Shown here: in pieces, positions 1 through 7,397 of the stretch
Layout of the letters: every line of letters starts with the position of its first letter
How positions within the stretch are numbered: position 1 is the first letter of the stretch
Assembly (NCBI GenBank): GCA_023055355.1
Contig: JALJCS010000050.1
Coordinates: 1,240,001 to 1,304,000, forward strand
DNA from: Agelaius tricolor
Taxonomy: Eukaryota > Chordata > Aves > Passeriformes > Icteridae
Direction: 5' to 3'
DNA length: 64,000 bases
The notes under the pieces: model-generated
The model's input: only the letters and a program-made list of their open reading frames with translations
Databases searched by the model: none
Told to the model about the DNA's origin: nothing
Program-made: the position numbers and the translations under genes

Positions 1-129
1 TAACTCTAAATACCCTACAGAACAGGATTGGCCAGGGCCCTACTGTCAGTGGTCAACTTTGTGAGATTGTATACAATGTAAAAAGGAGGAAGGGATGAAA
101 TTGGCTATTTTCCCAGGGTTTGCTGATAC

Positions 130-270
130 TGTGATGCAGAGTGCTTTGTCTGTTGCTGTGAAAAATACAGGGATGAAGCCTGCAGGGTTTTTCATGTCCC
201 AGACTATGCACAAGCTGCAGGATTGGTTGAACGGGTGAAGGGGTTGTTAAAAGAGCAGTTGAAAAAATGA
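130..270 (+). pseudogene. ERV-L-like integrase, C-terminal end of catalytic core (remnant)
   Basis: The frame ending in TGA at 268-270 reads HVPDYAQAAGLVERVKGLLK. This is the motif around the catalytic glutamate of retroviral integrases (the E in a -G-x-V/I-E-R-x-N-G- context). The upstream part is degraded. A dUTPase-like segment lies downstream, and that order (integrase then dUTPase) is typical of class III ERV-L elements. I infer an ERV-L relative from order and motif; no other pol domain is present. Confidence 0.65.
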
Positions 271-532
271 GGAGATGGGAACCTTTGCCCATGGAGAACC
301 CATCTCCCAGATGTGCTCCATGCCCTGAACAATGGCCCACGGGGGAAATGGAAACCCCCTGGCTGTGCACGGCTGCCCCCAATTTGCAAATCCAACCATG
401 GGCAGTGAGACTTGGGCTGCCTGGGAAATTGTTCTGGCTGTGATGGCCCCTGGCAGGGCCAGCCCAGAGGCTGCAGGGCTGGGCCTTCATGCATTGGAAT
501 TAATGAGGATGAATTCAAAGCAAATGAAAGCC

Positions 533-749
533 ATCAATACTGAAACAGGAATTCAGATTCCTCCAGGACACTTTGCTTTGGTAATTGCTCCCTTGGAGCA
601 TGGCCTTGCAAAGTGTTCATGTCATGGCAAGAGGAATTGATGCAGAATATCCAGGAGAAATTACAGTAATTCTGTTAAACAATAGTGAACAAGATTGGAT
701 TATTCAACCCCATGACAGGGTAGCACAATTATTGATATTGCAATTTTAG
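533..749 (+). pseudogene. ERV-L-like dUTPase domain, frameshifted
   Basis: Two adjacent frames carry dUTPase motifs. The first contains [20 protein letters not shown], resembling the motif with the P-x-G-x-x-x-x-I-x-P core. After a frameshift near 605-620, the second contains [16 protein letters not shown] (motif 3-like, with the Asp that activates water) and PHDRVAQLL (motif 4-like), ending in TAG at 747-749. dUTPases hydrolyse dUTP to dUMP. In ERV-L elements the domain lies 3' of integrase, as here. The frameshift means this copy cannot make an intact enzyme. Confidence 0.75.
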
Positions 750-1329
750 GAACGATTGTGAAAAAAGGAGCTCCAGCTCCAATCACCACCGTTTGTGGAG
801 ATAAAGGGTTTGGATGCAGCAGTCCTAATAATGGAGCCAGAGTGTGGGTCTGGAGGCCAAATGGCCCTCCCGAGGCAGCTGAAGGAGCAGCTCCTGGGAA
901 AGACAACTCTGAGTCCTGAAAGCTGGGCAGGAGCAATGGGAATGTGTCCCTGAAGCCAAGGATTGTGTGTGAGAACAAGTAGATCTGACAGGATATTGTT
1001 TTACACATGCTGCTAGACCAAATCTCCCTGTTTGCCCCAAGGGCCCCTTTGGCAAATGCTCTGATCCACGGGGCTCCATGGGAAGGCTGCTGTGACACTG
1101 AGGGACTTGCACAGGAATTGCATCCAGGAGCCTGGGTGCCCCTCAGGGACTGGGACCCGGCCCCTTCCAGCCAGAGGGGAAAGGGCCCCCCAAGCCTTGT
1201 TAGCCCCAGACAACATGGTAAAGCTGAACAGCAAAGGGCCTGGGGGCATTATTCTGGAATTAAAAAGGTGCCAGCTCCATGGACAACAGAATTCTTGTTC
1301 CTAACTCCAAGGAGATTGAGAAAAAAGAA

Positions 1330-1680
1330 TGAAGAACGGTGTCACTAAAGTACTACTGATGTGTGTAAGGTGTACCTTGATAGTCAGCCAGAATCTTTGT
1401 CTGCCACAAACACCTCTAGTGTTTGACCAAGGGGTTAGTCATCAAAATGTAATGATGAGTTCTGATGGATTGCTGAGCTTATCCTTTTGTAATTCTTTGC
1501 TAATGCTGATGTGCTTTGCTGAGCTTATCCTTTTGTAATGCTTTGCAGCTGTGCATGATATAAATGCCACAATTCCTTCAGTTGGTGTCTGTGTCTTTGG
1601 TAGTGACCCTGCCCACTGGTGAAACAGGGCCCCCTCTTGCCTAAGTGTTAGCTGGGAAGGCAAAAAGCCTCCCTCCAAAA
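1330..1680 (+). mobile_element. 3' LTR of the ERV-L-like element (left arm)
   Basis: A purine-rich tract (about 1,317-1,329) precedes TGAAGAACGG, a plausible polypurine tract followed by an LTR start. A TATA-like box (ATATAAAT, about 1,558-1,565) follows. Two near-identical segments containing GCTGAGCTTATCCTTTTGTAAT lie just upstream of it (about 1,470-1,545), an internal duplication. The 3' boundary is uncertain because no second LTR is present. The same structure is in the right arm at about 57,080-57,430. Confidence 0.6.
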
Positions 1681-2245
1681 TTGCCCCCTTGCTCCTTGTT
1701 CCCCCCCTTCATAGCCTGAGCATGATGTGCTCTGGTCTGGGCTGTGCCCGGGGTCAGTTGGGGTCACCTGTCCTGGCTGTGTCCCCTGCCAAGCTCCCCC
1801 GCAGCCCCAGCCCCTCCCCAGCGTGGCTGGACGAGGGGCAGGACAGGCCTTGGCTGTGCTGCAGCTCAGCAAGAACAAAACCATCTCTGCGTGCTCAGCG
1901 CTGTGCTCAGCACCCGGCCCAGCAGTGTCTCAGTGCCAGGGGCTGTGCCCTCAGTGCCTGCCAGGGCTTTCCATGGCAACTGCCAGGCCAGGTGCCCCAG
2001 GTGTCCCCCCAGTGCCGAGTGCCATGGAAACAGTGCCCAGCCCTGCCCCTTTCTGTCTGGCTGACCTGGCCTTTGGCCCTGGCAGTGCCCTTGGCTGCTG
2101 GTTCCTGGTGCCTGAGCGGCCAGCGCGGCACAGGGCAGGTGGCCATGGCACAGCCCCCAGCAAGGGATCCCCTCTGGCTCTGGGCACTGACACCAGCCCT
2201 GAGCAAGGGGCCCAGGGCAGCTTTCCATGCCCACCAACCATCACA
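1681..2245. other. GC-rich flank shared by both inverted arms
   Basis: This is GC-rich DNA with long open frames in several phases, but none shows a recognisable domain. It contains the core CCATGGCAAC at about 1,971, like the X-box palindromes arrayed at 56,215-56,500 next to the other arm. I see no gene here. Confidence 0.5.
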
Positions 2246-2690
2246 AGGCTTTTGCCCAGAAAAAGGTACTTGGACATCCGTAACTCTTTGTTCTTATTGT
2301 CTCATATTCTCCTAAATCCTAATTGTCCAAATTTTTATTACTTTAATTATATTACTGTTTTATAACAATTTAATTACTATTAAAAGTTTAAAAGTTTAAA
2401 AACAAGTGATTGGTGTTTTTCACACAGTGCCCAACACACAACATCCCATGTACTGATGTTTCTGGGGGAGCCATTTACAACACCGCGGGGTCACAGGATG
2501 TGAAAAACGCCAATCACTTGTTTTTTAAATCTTTAAAAGTTTCATAGTAATAAAATAGTTAGAAAATAGCAATATATATAATTTGAGTAATAATAACTTG
2601 GATAATTTGGATTAGGACAATATGAGGCAATACCAAGAAAAAGTTACGGACATCTGGGTACCTTTTTCTGGGCAAAATAAGCCTGAAAAA
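2246..2690. repeat. Fold-back element with about 180-bp inverted arms
   Basis: The left arm (about 2,246-2,425) and right arm (about 2,497-2,690) are imperfect reverse complements. Examples are CCCAGAAAAAGGTAC near 2,255 against GTACCTTTTTCTGGG near 2,658, and CAAGTGATTGG near 2,402 against CCAATCACTTG near 2,511. A spacer of about 70 bp separates them. Folded, this would make a long hairpin, as in fold-back or MITE-like elements. No transposase frame is present. The left end coincides with the end of the inverted-duplication arm. Confidence 0.8.
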
Positions 2691-3125
2691 AGACACACTT
2701 TAAGAGAGGATTCACCCTTAAAAACAATAACCTGTTGCATATTCATACACCTCATACATGATGCATAAATTTCATTCAAACCAAGGAGTCTGTTCAGTGT
2801 CAACTTCTTCCTCTGAATCCTGACAGCGTCTTCAGGGCTGAGCAGGCAGGAAGAAGTTCGTTTCCTCTGATAGGAAAGCAATAAATTCTCTTTCTCTGAA
2901 AGATTTAGGTGTTCTGTGGCTGCTATCTTGCTGCAAGTCCTTTCTTTAAAAAAAAAGTATCTCACATAGCATAGTTTTTATTTTAACATTATGTTATACC
3001 CTAAAACTAGATTTAACACACTACTTAAGAAAATTAATACAGCATAACTTTCTGACATAAACACATATAATATTCATTTGAATATTTGCGAAAAGCCAAT
3101 CATAAAATACGCATTTTTCACACAG
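2691..3125. other. AT-rich spacer, no gene seen
   Basis: This is AT-rich DNA between the fold-back element and the CpG-rich SYCP1 promoter region. Near 3,090-3,125 a stretch (GCCAATCATAAAATACGC, then TTTTTCACACAGG) resembles the inner part of the fold-back arms and may be a degraded second copy. Confidence 0.4.
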
Positions 3126-3129
3126 GAGG

Positions 3130-3587
3130 ACTGGGCTCCCCCATTTATTCCTTGTACAGGCGGGACCCCCCCTTCCCCTCAGACCTCTCCTGCCTTCCCC
3201 GCGACGGCCAAAGTCCCGCTGTGCTGCCCCCGGCCGGCGACCACGGCGACATCGCCAACCCGCCCGGGCCCCCGGGCTGCCCCGAGACCTCTCTGGCGTC
3301 CACGGGCGACGAGCAAACCCCGCCGATGGCCCCGATGGTGCCGATGGCCCCGCCGATGGCCCCGATGGTGCCGATGACCCCGCCGATGGCCCCGCCGATG
3401 GCCCCGCCGATGGCCCCGCGGCCGCCGCTCTGTCCGGCCGGGCCGTGCCCGGGCCGTGCCCCGCGAGCTCCGCTAGGCGGCGCCCCCGCCCCCGCGCTGA
3501 GGGGCCGCTGCCGCTTCCCGCCCTTCGCGCCCGCCCTCAGCGGCCGCCGGCAGCTGGGGCCGCTCCGCCCGCCCTTTTATCGGAGCC
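3130..3587 (+). promoter_or_regulatory. CpG-rich probable SYCP1 promoter region
   Basis: GC content and CpG density rise sharply here, immediately upstream of the SYCP1 start codon at 3,588. No convincing TATA box lies at a usual distance; CTTTTATC at about 3,574 is too close to the ATG. A CpG-island promoter is therefore inferred. The region contains the GATGGCC minisatellite at 3,319-3,421. Confidence 0.55.
3319..3421. repeat. GC-rich minisatellite, CCGATGGCC-type units
   Basis: The motif CCGATGGCCCCG / CCGATGGTG is repeated about nine times in an irregular 9-12 bp period, inside the CpG-rich SYCP1 upstream region. Length variation here could change promoter spacing. Confidence 0.85.
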
Positions 3588-3665
3588 ATGGAGAAGGAAA
3601 ACCGCTTTAAATTGTTCATGCCGCCGCGCCTGAGCGCTGGGCAGGTGTCTGCGGGCAGATCCCAG
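3588..3665 (+). CDS. SYCP1: SYCP1 exon 1 (26 codons)
   Basis: ATG at 3,588 opens MEKENRFKLFMPPR, matching the conserved SYCP1 N-terminus (MEKxxxFxLFxPPR). The 26-codon length equals the mammalian first coding exon. The donor is CAG|GTGAGC at 3,666, phase 0. Confidence 0.92.
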
Positions 3666-3842
3666 GTGAGCGCTCGGCCGCGGGGCCGCTGAGGGCGGCC
3701 CCAAAGCCCCCCTCCCCGGCCGCCCCTCGGGCTGTGCTGCTCTGGAGGCCGCGGCTGAGGAGGGGACGGGGGGAAAGCGCTAGGGCCCTTCCCCGGGGAC
3801 ACGGGGACAGTGCTGGGCCCAAGGAGTGCCCGGCAGAGCCCC

Positions 3843-3932
3843 GGGCTGGAGCACACACACACCTGCCCCTTGCCCCGGCACAGCCCCGGCCTGGAGCACA
3901 CACACACCTGCCCTTGCGTGGGCCGGGACGGC
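3843..3932. repeat. Short tandem duplication with (CA)n core
   Basis: A unit of about 50 bp containing CTGGAGCACACACACACCTG occurs twice in tandem (near 3,845 and 3,895) within SYCP1 intron 1. Confidence 0.75.
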
Positions 3933-4096
3933 TCCTGCACTGGACTCGTTTCTGTGTGTATGCCTGGAGTGGCATATGCACAGACATCTTCGGTTTGAAT
4001 TACAAAGACTTTTGTTGTTGTTTTCCATCAAAACTGAAGGGAATCATCTTCTCGAGCATCCGCTCTGTGCTGTAAGTCCGTGTTTGATGTGGGTAA

Positions 4097-4720
4097 TGTT
4101 ATAAAATTGACTCAAAATGAGTAATTTCCAATCAAAGAATTTATTAATTATTGAAGCAGTTATACTACGTAAGCAAAGGCTCAGCGCTGGGCGACAGGGG
4201 AGTCTCCGCTCCACCTACTGCCGCCCCAACTAGTTTCTGATTCAGTCCTTTTATCCTCTCCATCCTTCAGGAGTCCATGTTATCTCGGAGTTCTCTGTGC
4301 CTGCGCTGGTTGTTGCTAGAGGGTCATCCTTCTGTCTCCTGGTGGTCGGTGATAAAAGGCTGCGGAGTCTTCCTCAGCTGCATCTTCTTCACCCTATGTC
4401 TTTATTTGGTGACTTCTCCGTGGAAAATTACCAAAATCTTATGATTAACGCAATATGTGCCCTATCAAGCAAGCAAATATCCTGCCTTGCAGACTGTTTA
4501 TCTGCCCCTGCCCCTTCCCCAGCTTTTCCCTGGCCGTTATTTCTGTGAGTTATCTGTTTGTACCATTTGCTGGGTGGGACTATGTGTGGGCTCCTGCAAC
4601 CCCTTCCCTGGTATCCTTGTAGCTCATATCTCATGAAGTAGTACAGAAATAGTCAGCAGACAACTCTTGTAACACACTGGTCTCTTTTTCATGACGAACA
4701 AAATGTAATCCCTCATCTCA
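4097..4720 (-). mobile_element. ERV1 3' LTR (624 bp)
   Basis: On the minus strand it starts TGAGATGAGG just after the polypurine tract and ends TTTTATAACA, giving TG...CA termini. It contains a TATA-like GATAAAAGG (about 4,245) and AATAAA (about 4,138). It lacks a 101-bp tandem duplication and a 6-bp insertion that are present in the 5' LTR. Confidence 0.93.
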
Positions 4721-4736
4721 ATCCCCCCTTTGTTTT
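4721..4736 (-). promoter_or_regulatory. ERV1 polypurine tract
   Basis: The minus strand reads AAAACAAAGGGGGGAT directly before the LTR start. This is the position and composition of a plus-strand DNA primer. It lies between the env stop (4,742) and the LTR. Confidence 0.85.
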
Positions 4737-4741
4737 GATAC

Positions 4742-5278
4742 TCAATTTTGTTCGTCAAAACGCTCTAATTCCCTTTTGCTGAGCTCCAGAGATTCTTCTG
4801 GATCATCCATCTTCAAGGTTTCGTATTTTGCTCGTATGAGCATAAGGTGAGCAGCTTCTAATCTGCCTTTTACAATGCTAATCAATTTATTAAAAATACA
4901 AGGGCCAAACGTGTGTCCCAATAGTAAGAGAAGTAGTGGACCCGCTATCGTTGATAATAAAGTTGTAAGCCAAGGAGAATAGTTAAACCAAGATTCATAC
5001 CAGCTTTGGTGTTTTTCCCTTTCTCTTTGTCTTCTTTCTAGCCCCTCCCTTAGTTTTGCCATTGAGTCCCGTATAATTCCGCTCTTGTTTACATATGTGC
5101 AGCATTCTTCTCTTAAAGCAGCACATAGTCCTCCTTGTTGCAGGAATAATAGATTTAACCCCCTTCGATTTTGTAAGGCTACCTCTGCTAGGGAATCTAA
5201 TGATTCTGTGAGGTCTTTGATGGAGGTTTCGATCCTCCTGAGGTCTTCATCTACAGAGGCTCTTAGTTCTTGGAATCC
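4742..5278 (-). pseudogene. env: ERV1 env, transmembrane subunit continuation after the TGA
   Basis: This is the same frame as the env ORF at 5,279-6,835, separated from it only by TGA 5,281-5,279. The segment contains the gammaretrovirus-type heptad region, an immunosuppressive-domain-like stretch ([17 protein letters not shown]) and the CX6CC motif (CAALREECC) that pairs with the surface-subunit CxxC. A membrane anchor ([15 protein letters not shown]) is followed by a cytoplasmic tail of about 70 residues, long for this class. In this copy it is cut off from the rest of Env by the stop. Confidence 0.9.
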
Positions 5279-6835
5279 TCAGTGTTGCTGTATGAGTGAG
5301 GCTATTCCTGTTCCTGTCCCGGCTGCACCTATTCCTAGTAACATTGCCACAGTGAAGGTTGTGAATATTTCCCGTTTCACTATGTGGGGTCCTATATTTT
5401 GATATTGTTCATAAACGTACTCTACGGGGTGGTAAAGGACTCTGGGTACGATCAATACTTGAATACAAAAGTCACTGGATTCATTAAATCGGTCTATATT
5501 TATACATGGGGTGACTCCGAGAATGTTACGGACCCATTTAGTATTTGCTGCTGGCAGTATCCAGCTGGCAGGTTTCTTAGGGTCACTCAAATTCCCCATA
5601 ACCTGACATAGATGTCGTTTTTCCACTGGTACTCGTCCTATACATCTTCCTCTCCCCGTTACCCTTGCCAAGGTTATCCCTCTCGATTCTTCTCCTTCTT
5701 TTTTCCATAGGCACCTAGCTGGGTTGGTCCCATTTACTCGTCTGCTTTTTGCTGTTACCCCTATGGCTTCATAGAACGGGGGGTTTATGGTGTAACACAG
5801 CCAACATTCCTCAGTTAGATTTGGATGGGTCTCATTCAGGACTAGGAAAGTGGCCTGTAATATTTTCCACAAGTCCCCTTCTCCCGGGTTTTCAGGTCCT
5901 CGGGTCGAATTAGTAAAGTTTTGCTTATACATTTCTGGAAGACTAGTGGTTGGGGCTGTTTCTGATTCATTTCCATTATTTTCTCCTAGCGTTAGTTCTC
6001 CAGCTATCGCCTGGTTTGGTCCAATTGGTTCGGGGTCGTGTGGCACGGTTGTCTTTTGGATTATAAAGTGCCCCCCTCTGTCTGTCCCTGGTTCCCATAA
6101 TCGGGCTCCCCACATTTTCCCTAATAACCAGACTTGGTCATGTGGTTTTGTCACATTAATGTAAATCATATTGCATGTTCCATCTAACCCTCCTTCTTTC
6201 TGGGTATATGTGGAAGTGGGCTGTGTACACTCGTATGGACCCCATCCAGTTCTGATAAACCCGTCCTCGTTCCCCCCAAAGGAGCTTACTGATGCACAGT
6301 CCCAATAAGCACAGTAAAAGTGTCCTGGATAGTTACAATACCCTTTTCCCGGGTTTGAGCTTGGACAAAAATAATATCCAAACTGATTTAAACATGGATT
6401 TACAGGTATTAAATCACACAAAGTACATAAAAAGCTGGGTGCGCCAGACGTGATTTTGGTCTGGATAACATACTGGTCTTCCCATCTAATCAGTGACCAT
6501 TTGAAGGGTTGATGTGAATACCCTTCTGCCCCTGAACTTGTTACAATGCACCAGAAAAGAATTAAGGCTTGTAATTTGGGGCTGTCATTGTCGGAGCTCA
6601 GGTTAAATTTTACCTTTGGTTTCCCCAGTGGTGGGTTACCAATCCTGGGGCAGGACGGCCAACATTTCCTGGACATCCCATATGGGGGTCGAGGCTTCCG
6701 ACGGACTCCACTGGTTATTACCTCTCTGCCTCGCCCGACGACTCGGTTGCTGCGAGCCTCGGGGTTTACCATCTTCTCGGCAGCAGGGGTATTCTTCAGG
6801 AGCCGGATAAACCTCCCGTTTCCACTTTTTAGCAC
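5279..6835 (-). CDS. env: ERV1 env, surface subunit and fusion peptide region (ends at in-frame TGA)
   Basis: The 518-codon ORF has a hydrophobic signal segment (LQALILFWCIV, residues about 88-99), many N-glycosylation sites, and the gammaretrovirus surface-subunit CxxC motif (ECWLCY). A glycine- and alanine-rich fusion-peptide-like stretch (MLLGIGAAGTGTG) lies near the end. No clear R-x-K/R-R furin site is seen before it, only KR in HIVKRE. The first ATG leaves an arginine-rich leader of about 88 residues before the signal segment; ATG codons at residues 22 and 54 are alternatives. TGA at 5,281-5,279 stops the frame before the transmembrane core, so membrane-anchored Env is not expected from this copy. 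Confidence 0.9.
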   Translation of the reverse strand: MLKSGNGRFIRLLKNTPAAEKMVNPEARSNRVVGRGREVITSGVRRKPRPPYGMSRKCWPSCPRIGNPPLGKPKVKFNLSSDNDSPKLQALILFWCIVTSSGAEGYSHQPFKWSLIRWEDQYVIQTKITSGAPSFLCTLCDLIPVNPCLNQFGYYFCPSSNPGKGYCNYPGHFYCAYWDCASVSSFGGNEDGFIRTGWGPYECTQPTSTYTQKEGGLDGTCNMIYINVTKPHDQVWLLGKMWGARLWEPGTDRGGHFIIQKTTVPHDPEPIGPNQAIAGELTLGENNGNESETAPTTSLPEMYKQNFTNSTRGPENPGEGDLWKILQATFLVLNETHPNLTEECWLCYTINPPFYEAIGVTAKSRRVNGTNPARCLWKKEGEESRGITLARVTGRGRCIGRVPVEKRHLCQVMGNLSDPKKPASWILPAANTKWVRNILGVTPCINIDRFNESSDFCIQVLIVPRVLYHPVEYVYEQYQNIGPHIVKREIFTTFTVAMLLGIGAAGTGTGIASLIQQH

Positions 6836-7397
6836 TGGCGGCCCAGTTATTAGCTTTTATTAATGAGAGGTCACGCCACAAATTGGGGGCTTTCTTCTGA
6901 CACACCACTTCCAGGATGTCCAGGAGAAAGGGGATCGGTTCGTTAGGGTGGTAGCAGAACCGATCAGGATTTACCCCTTTGGAAAAGGTTTCCCACCACT
7001 CGTCAGATCCAAGCTTTACCTCCCCCGTAGCAACTCTGCTACTAAAAATGATAGAAGTTAGTCTCCTCTCTTTCTCATAGCACGGCGTGCAAATTCCCCT
7101 AGGTGTTCTACCACTCCGACAATGAGACCACCAAGGTTCGTGACACAATTTACAGGAAAAGCATACAAGGGGGTGACAGTCACAATCTAACCAGTTACAC
7201 TTTAACCTTATATCTTTGTTTTGTGCTTTTTCCCCCTTCCACCATGGGTGCCCTTTATGTTCTAATCTCGGGGACTTAAAGTAGGGCTTTCTTAACTCGT
7301 CCTCTAAGAGTTTGCAATATCCAAGAGCCTCCCGATTCCCTATTAGCTGGGTTTGGAGATAATGGTTATCTCCAACCCAGATTACTATCCAAATCAT
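6636..7397 (-). CDS. ERV1 extra ORF between pol and env: cysteine-rich, unrecognised
   Basis: This open frame of 253 codons begins with an ATG that overlaps the pol stop as ATGA (7,397-7,394), and its 3' end overlaps the env frame by about 200 nt. I do not recognise it. Residues 67-106 hold nine Cys and three His in a pattern C-x4-C-x-C-H-x3-C-x2-C-x2-C-H-x5-H-C-x9-C-x2-C, which looks zinc-binding. The C-terminal part is basic and rich in Arg, Ser and Pro. No signal peptide or membrane segment is evident. Simple gammaretroviruses have no gene here. It could be a regulatory or accessory protein, a captured cellular fragment, or, less likely, chance. Its length in an old provirus with other lesions suggests past selection. 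Confidence 0.6.
   Translation of the reverse strand: MIWIVIWVGDNHYLQTQLIGNREALGYCKLLEDELRKPYFKSPRLEHKGHPWWKGEKAQNKDIRLKCNWLDCDCHPLVCFSCKLCHEPWWSHCRSGRTPRGICTPCYEKERRLTSIIFSSRVATGEVKLGSDEWWETFSKGVNPDRFCYHPNEPIPFLLDILEVVCQKKAPNLWRDLSLIKANNWAASAKKWKREVYPAPEEYPCCREDGKPRGSQQPSRRARQRGNNQWSPSEASTPIWDVQEMLAVLPQDW

Larger units (their letters stand above)
1..2246 (+). repeat. Left arm of a 2.25-kb inverted duplication
   Basis: This segment reappears in reverse complement at 56,515-58,759, with only scattered single-base differences in the stretches I compared. The match covers the ERV-L-like 3' end and also about 550 bp of GC-rich DNA beyond the LTR. That means a block of genomic DNA was duplicated, rather than one retrovirus inserting twice. 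The left arm begins at or before the window edge. It ends at 2,246, exactly where the fold-back repeat begins. The arms are about 54 kb apart and enclose SYCP1. Confidence 0.93.

Noticed and set aside
1689..2365. Overlapping long ORFs (over 200 codons) in the GC-rich arm flank, and the same ORFs in the right arm
   Set aside because: They are open in several frames at once, with low-complexity composition and no domain, and they end in the fold-back repeat. Composition explains them.
4040..4071. Possible missing SYCP1 exon ending at a GTAAGT donor (4,072)
   Set aside because: The donor is good, but a 32-nt exon breaks phase into exon 2 and its translation does not resemble the expected segment.
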